A stretch of DNA of 64,000 nt from Cryobacterium algoritolerans (GTDB lineage Bacteria > Actinomycetota > Actinomycetes > Actinomycetales > Microbacteriaceae). Positions 63,878-64,000 of this stretch are shown one piece after another; the stretch's first letter is position 1; each line of letters starts with the position of its first letter. The position numbers were made by a program, and so were the translations under genes. The notes under the pieces are model-generated. The model was not told the DNA's origin. It ran no database searches and saw only the letters and a list, made by a program, of their open reading frames with translations. The stretch covers positions 62,001-126,000 of the forward strand of contig NZ_SOFP01000047.1 in NCBI RefSeq assembly GCF_004402785.1. Direction: 5' to 3'.

Positions 63878-64000
63878 TGTGCGGCCTCCGGGGCAAGGCC
63901 GGCTGTCATGACGGAGGCGAACATGGAGGAGAGCCAATCGACGTTGGTGTTCTGAATGGCGGAGCTCGCCGGCGGCGGCTCCGTGCCGCCCGCGACGGGC
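63874..64000 (-). CDS. C-terminal end of a probable FtsB/DivIC-like septum protein
   Basis: Only the last 42 codons are in the window: PVAGGTEPPPASSAIQNTNV, then DWLSSMFASVMTAGLAPEAA and Q-stop. The Pro/Ala-rich stretch ending in a short amphipathic helix matches the C-terminal tail of actinobacterial septum formation initiator proteins, which normally precede DUF501 in the eno-ftsB-DUF501 cluster. The call rests mainly on synteny, since the coiled-coil domain lies outside the window. Confidence 0.5.
   Translation of the reverse strand, partial: PVAGGTEPPPASSAIQNTNVDWLSSMFASVMTAGLAPEAAQ

Overview
The window is high-GC actinobacterial chromosome, most likely from a member of the Microbacteriaceae. 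The calls that point there are mycothiol conjugate amidase (mca), the DUF4245, DUF4307, DUF6264 and DUF501 families, the ychF/rmuC/glpX/fba and ispH/xseAB/fumC/phoH neighbourhoods, frequent GTG/TTG starts with 1-4 bp gene overlaps, and dispersed palindromes containing GGTCTCGAC/GGTGGTCGAG.

Layout. 1-4.1 kb: the 5' end of gcvT behind a tandem glycine riboswitch, a LON-domain protein, a membrane hydrolase, an ABC-F ATPase and a small LysR-type HTH protein with a basic tail. 4.1-8.5 kb: DUF2461, an HhH-GPD repair protein, then two transcription units (DUF805; and a four-gene membrane-protein operon) that share an almost identical 66-bp promoter block. The operon ends in a truncated alcohol dehydrogenase. 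8.5-15.4 kb: an accessory island directly downstream of ychF. It holds small genes (SDR, lipoprotein, DUF4242, membrane proteins, hypotheticals, a methyltransferase) and decayed fragments (IS1380-type transposase, IS4-type MITE, aldo/keto reductase, possible toxin). These are punctuated by at least four, probably six, direct repeats that look like the 3' end of ychF. This is the most unusual part of the window: a cassette-array-like structure anchored at the ychF stop codon, with no recombinase gene in sight.

15.4-36 kb is core housekeeping: ychF, exonuclease, rmuC, glpX (gluconeogenic FBPase) divergent from fba, ispH, xseAB, DUF4245, carbonic anhydrase, fumC, phoH, an aminotransferase-fold enzyme, an isoprenyl transferase, hemolysin III, mca, greA, ilvA and an AI-2E-type transporter. 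36-45 kb: a binding-protein ABC importer operon, a YcaQ-like DNA glycosylase, htpX-lemA and an ABC-2 exporter. 45-50.6 kb: a tightly overlapping four-gene operon (MFS, alanine-racemase-like enzyme, sugar-lactone oxidase, GH1-like protein). Its GH1 member has lost both catalytic glutamates. 50.7-60.3 kb: a large Ig-like envelope protein, Ppx/GppA phosphatase, 2H phosphoesterase, an acetoin module (alsS-budA with a divergent LysR regulator), and an aldo/keto reductase with a LacI regulator and its operator. 60.3-64 kb: an atypical short tRNA with anticodon UAA, type II NADH dehydrogenase with a Lys/Ala tail, a mycosin-like subtilase, DUF501 and the end of a probable FtsB-like gene.

All calls come from reading the sequence. 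No database search was run, so family names rest on recognised motifs and synteny.
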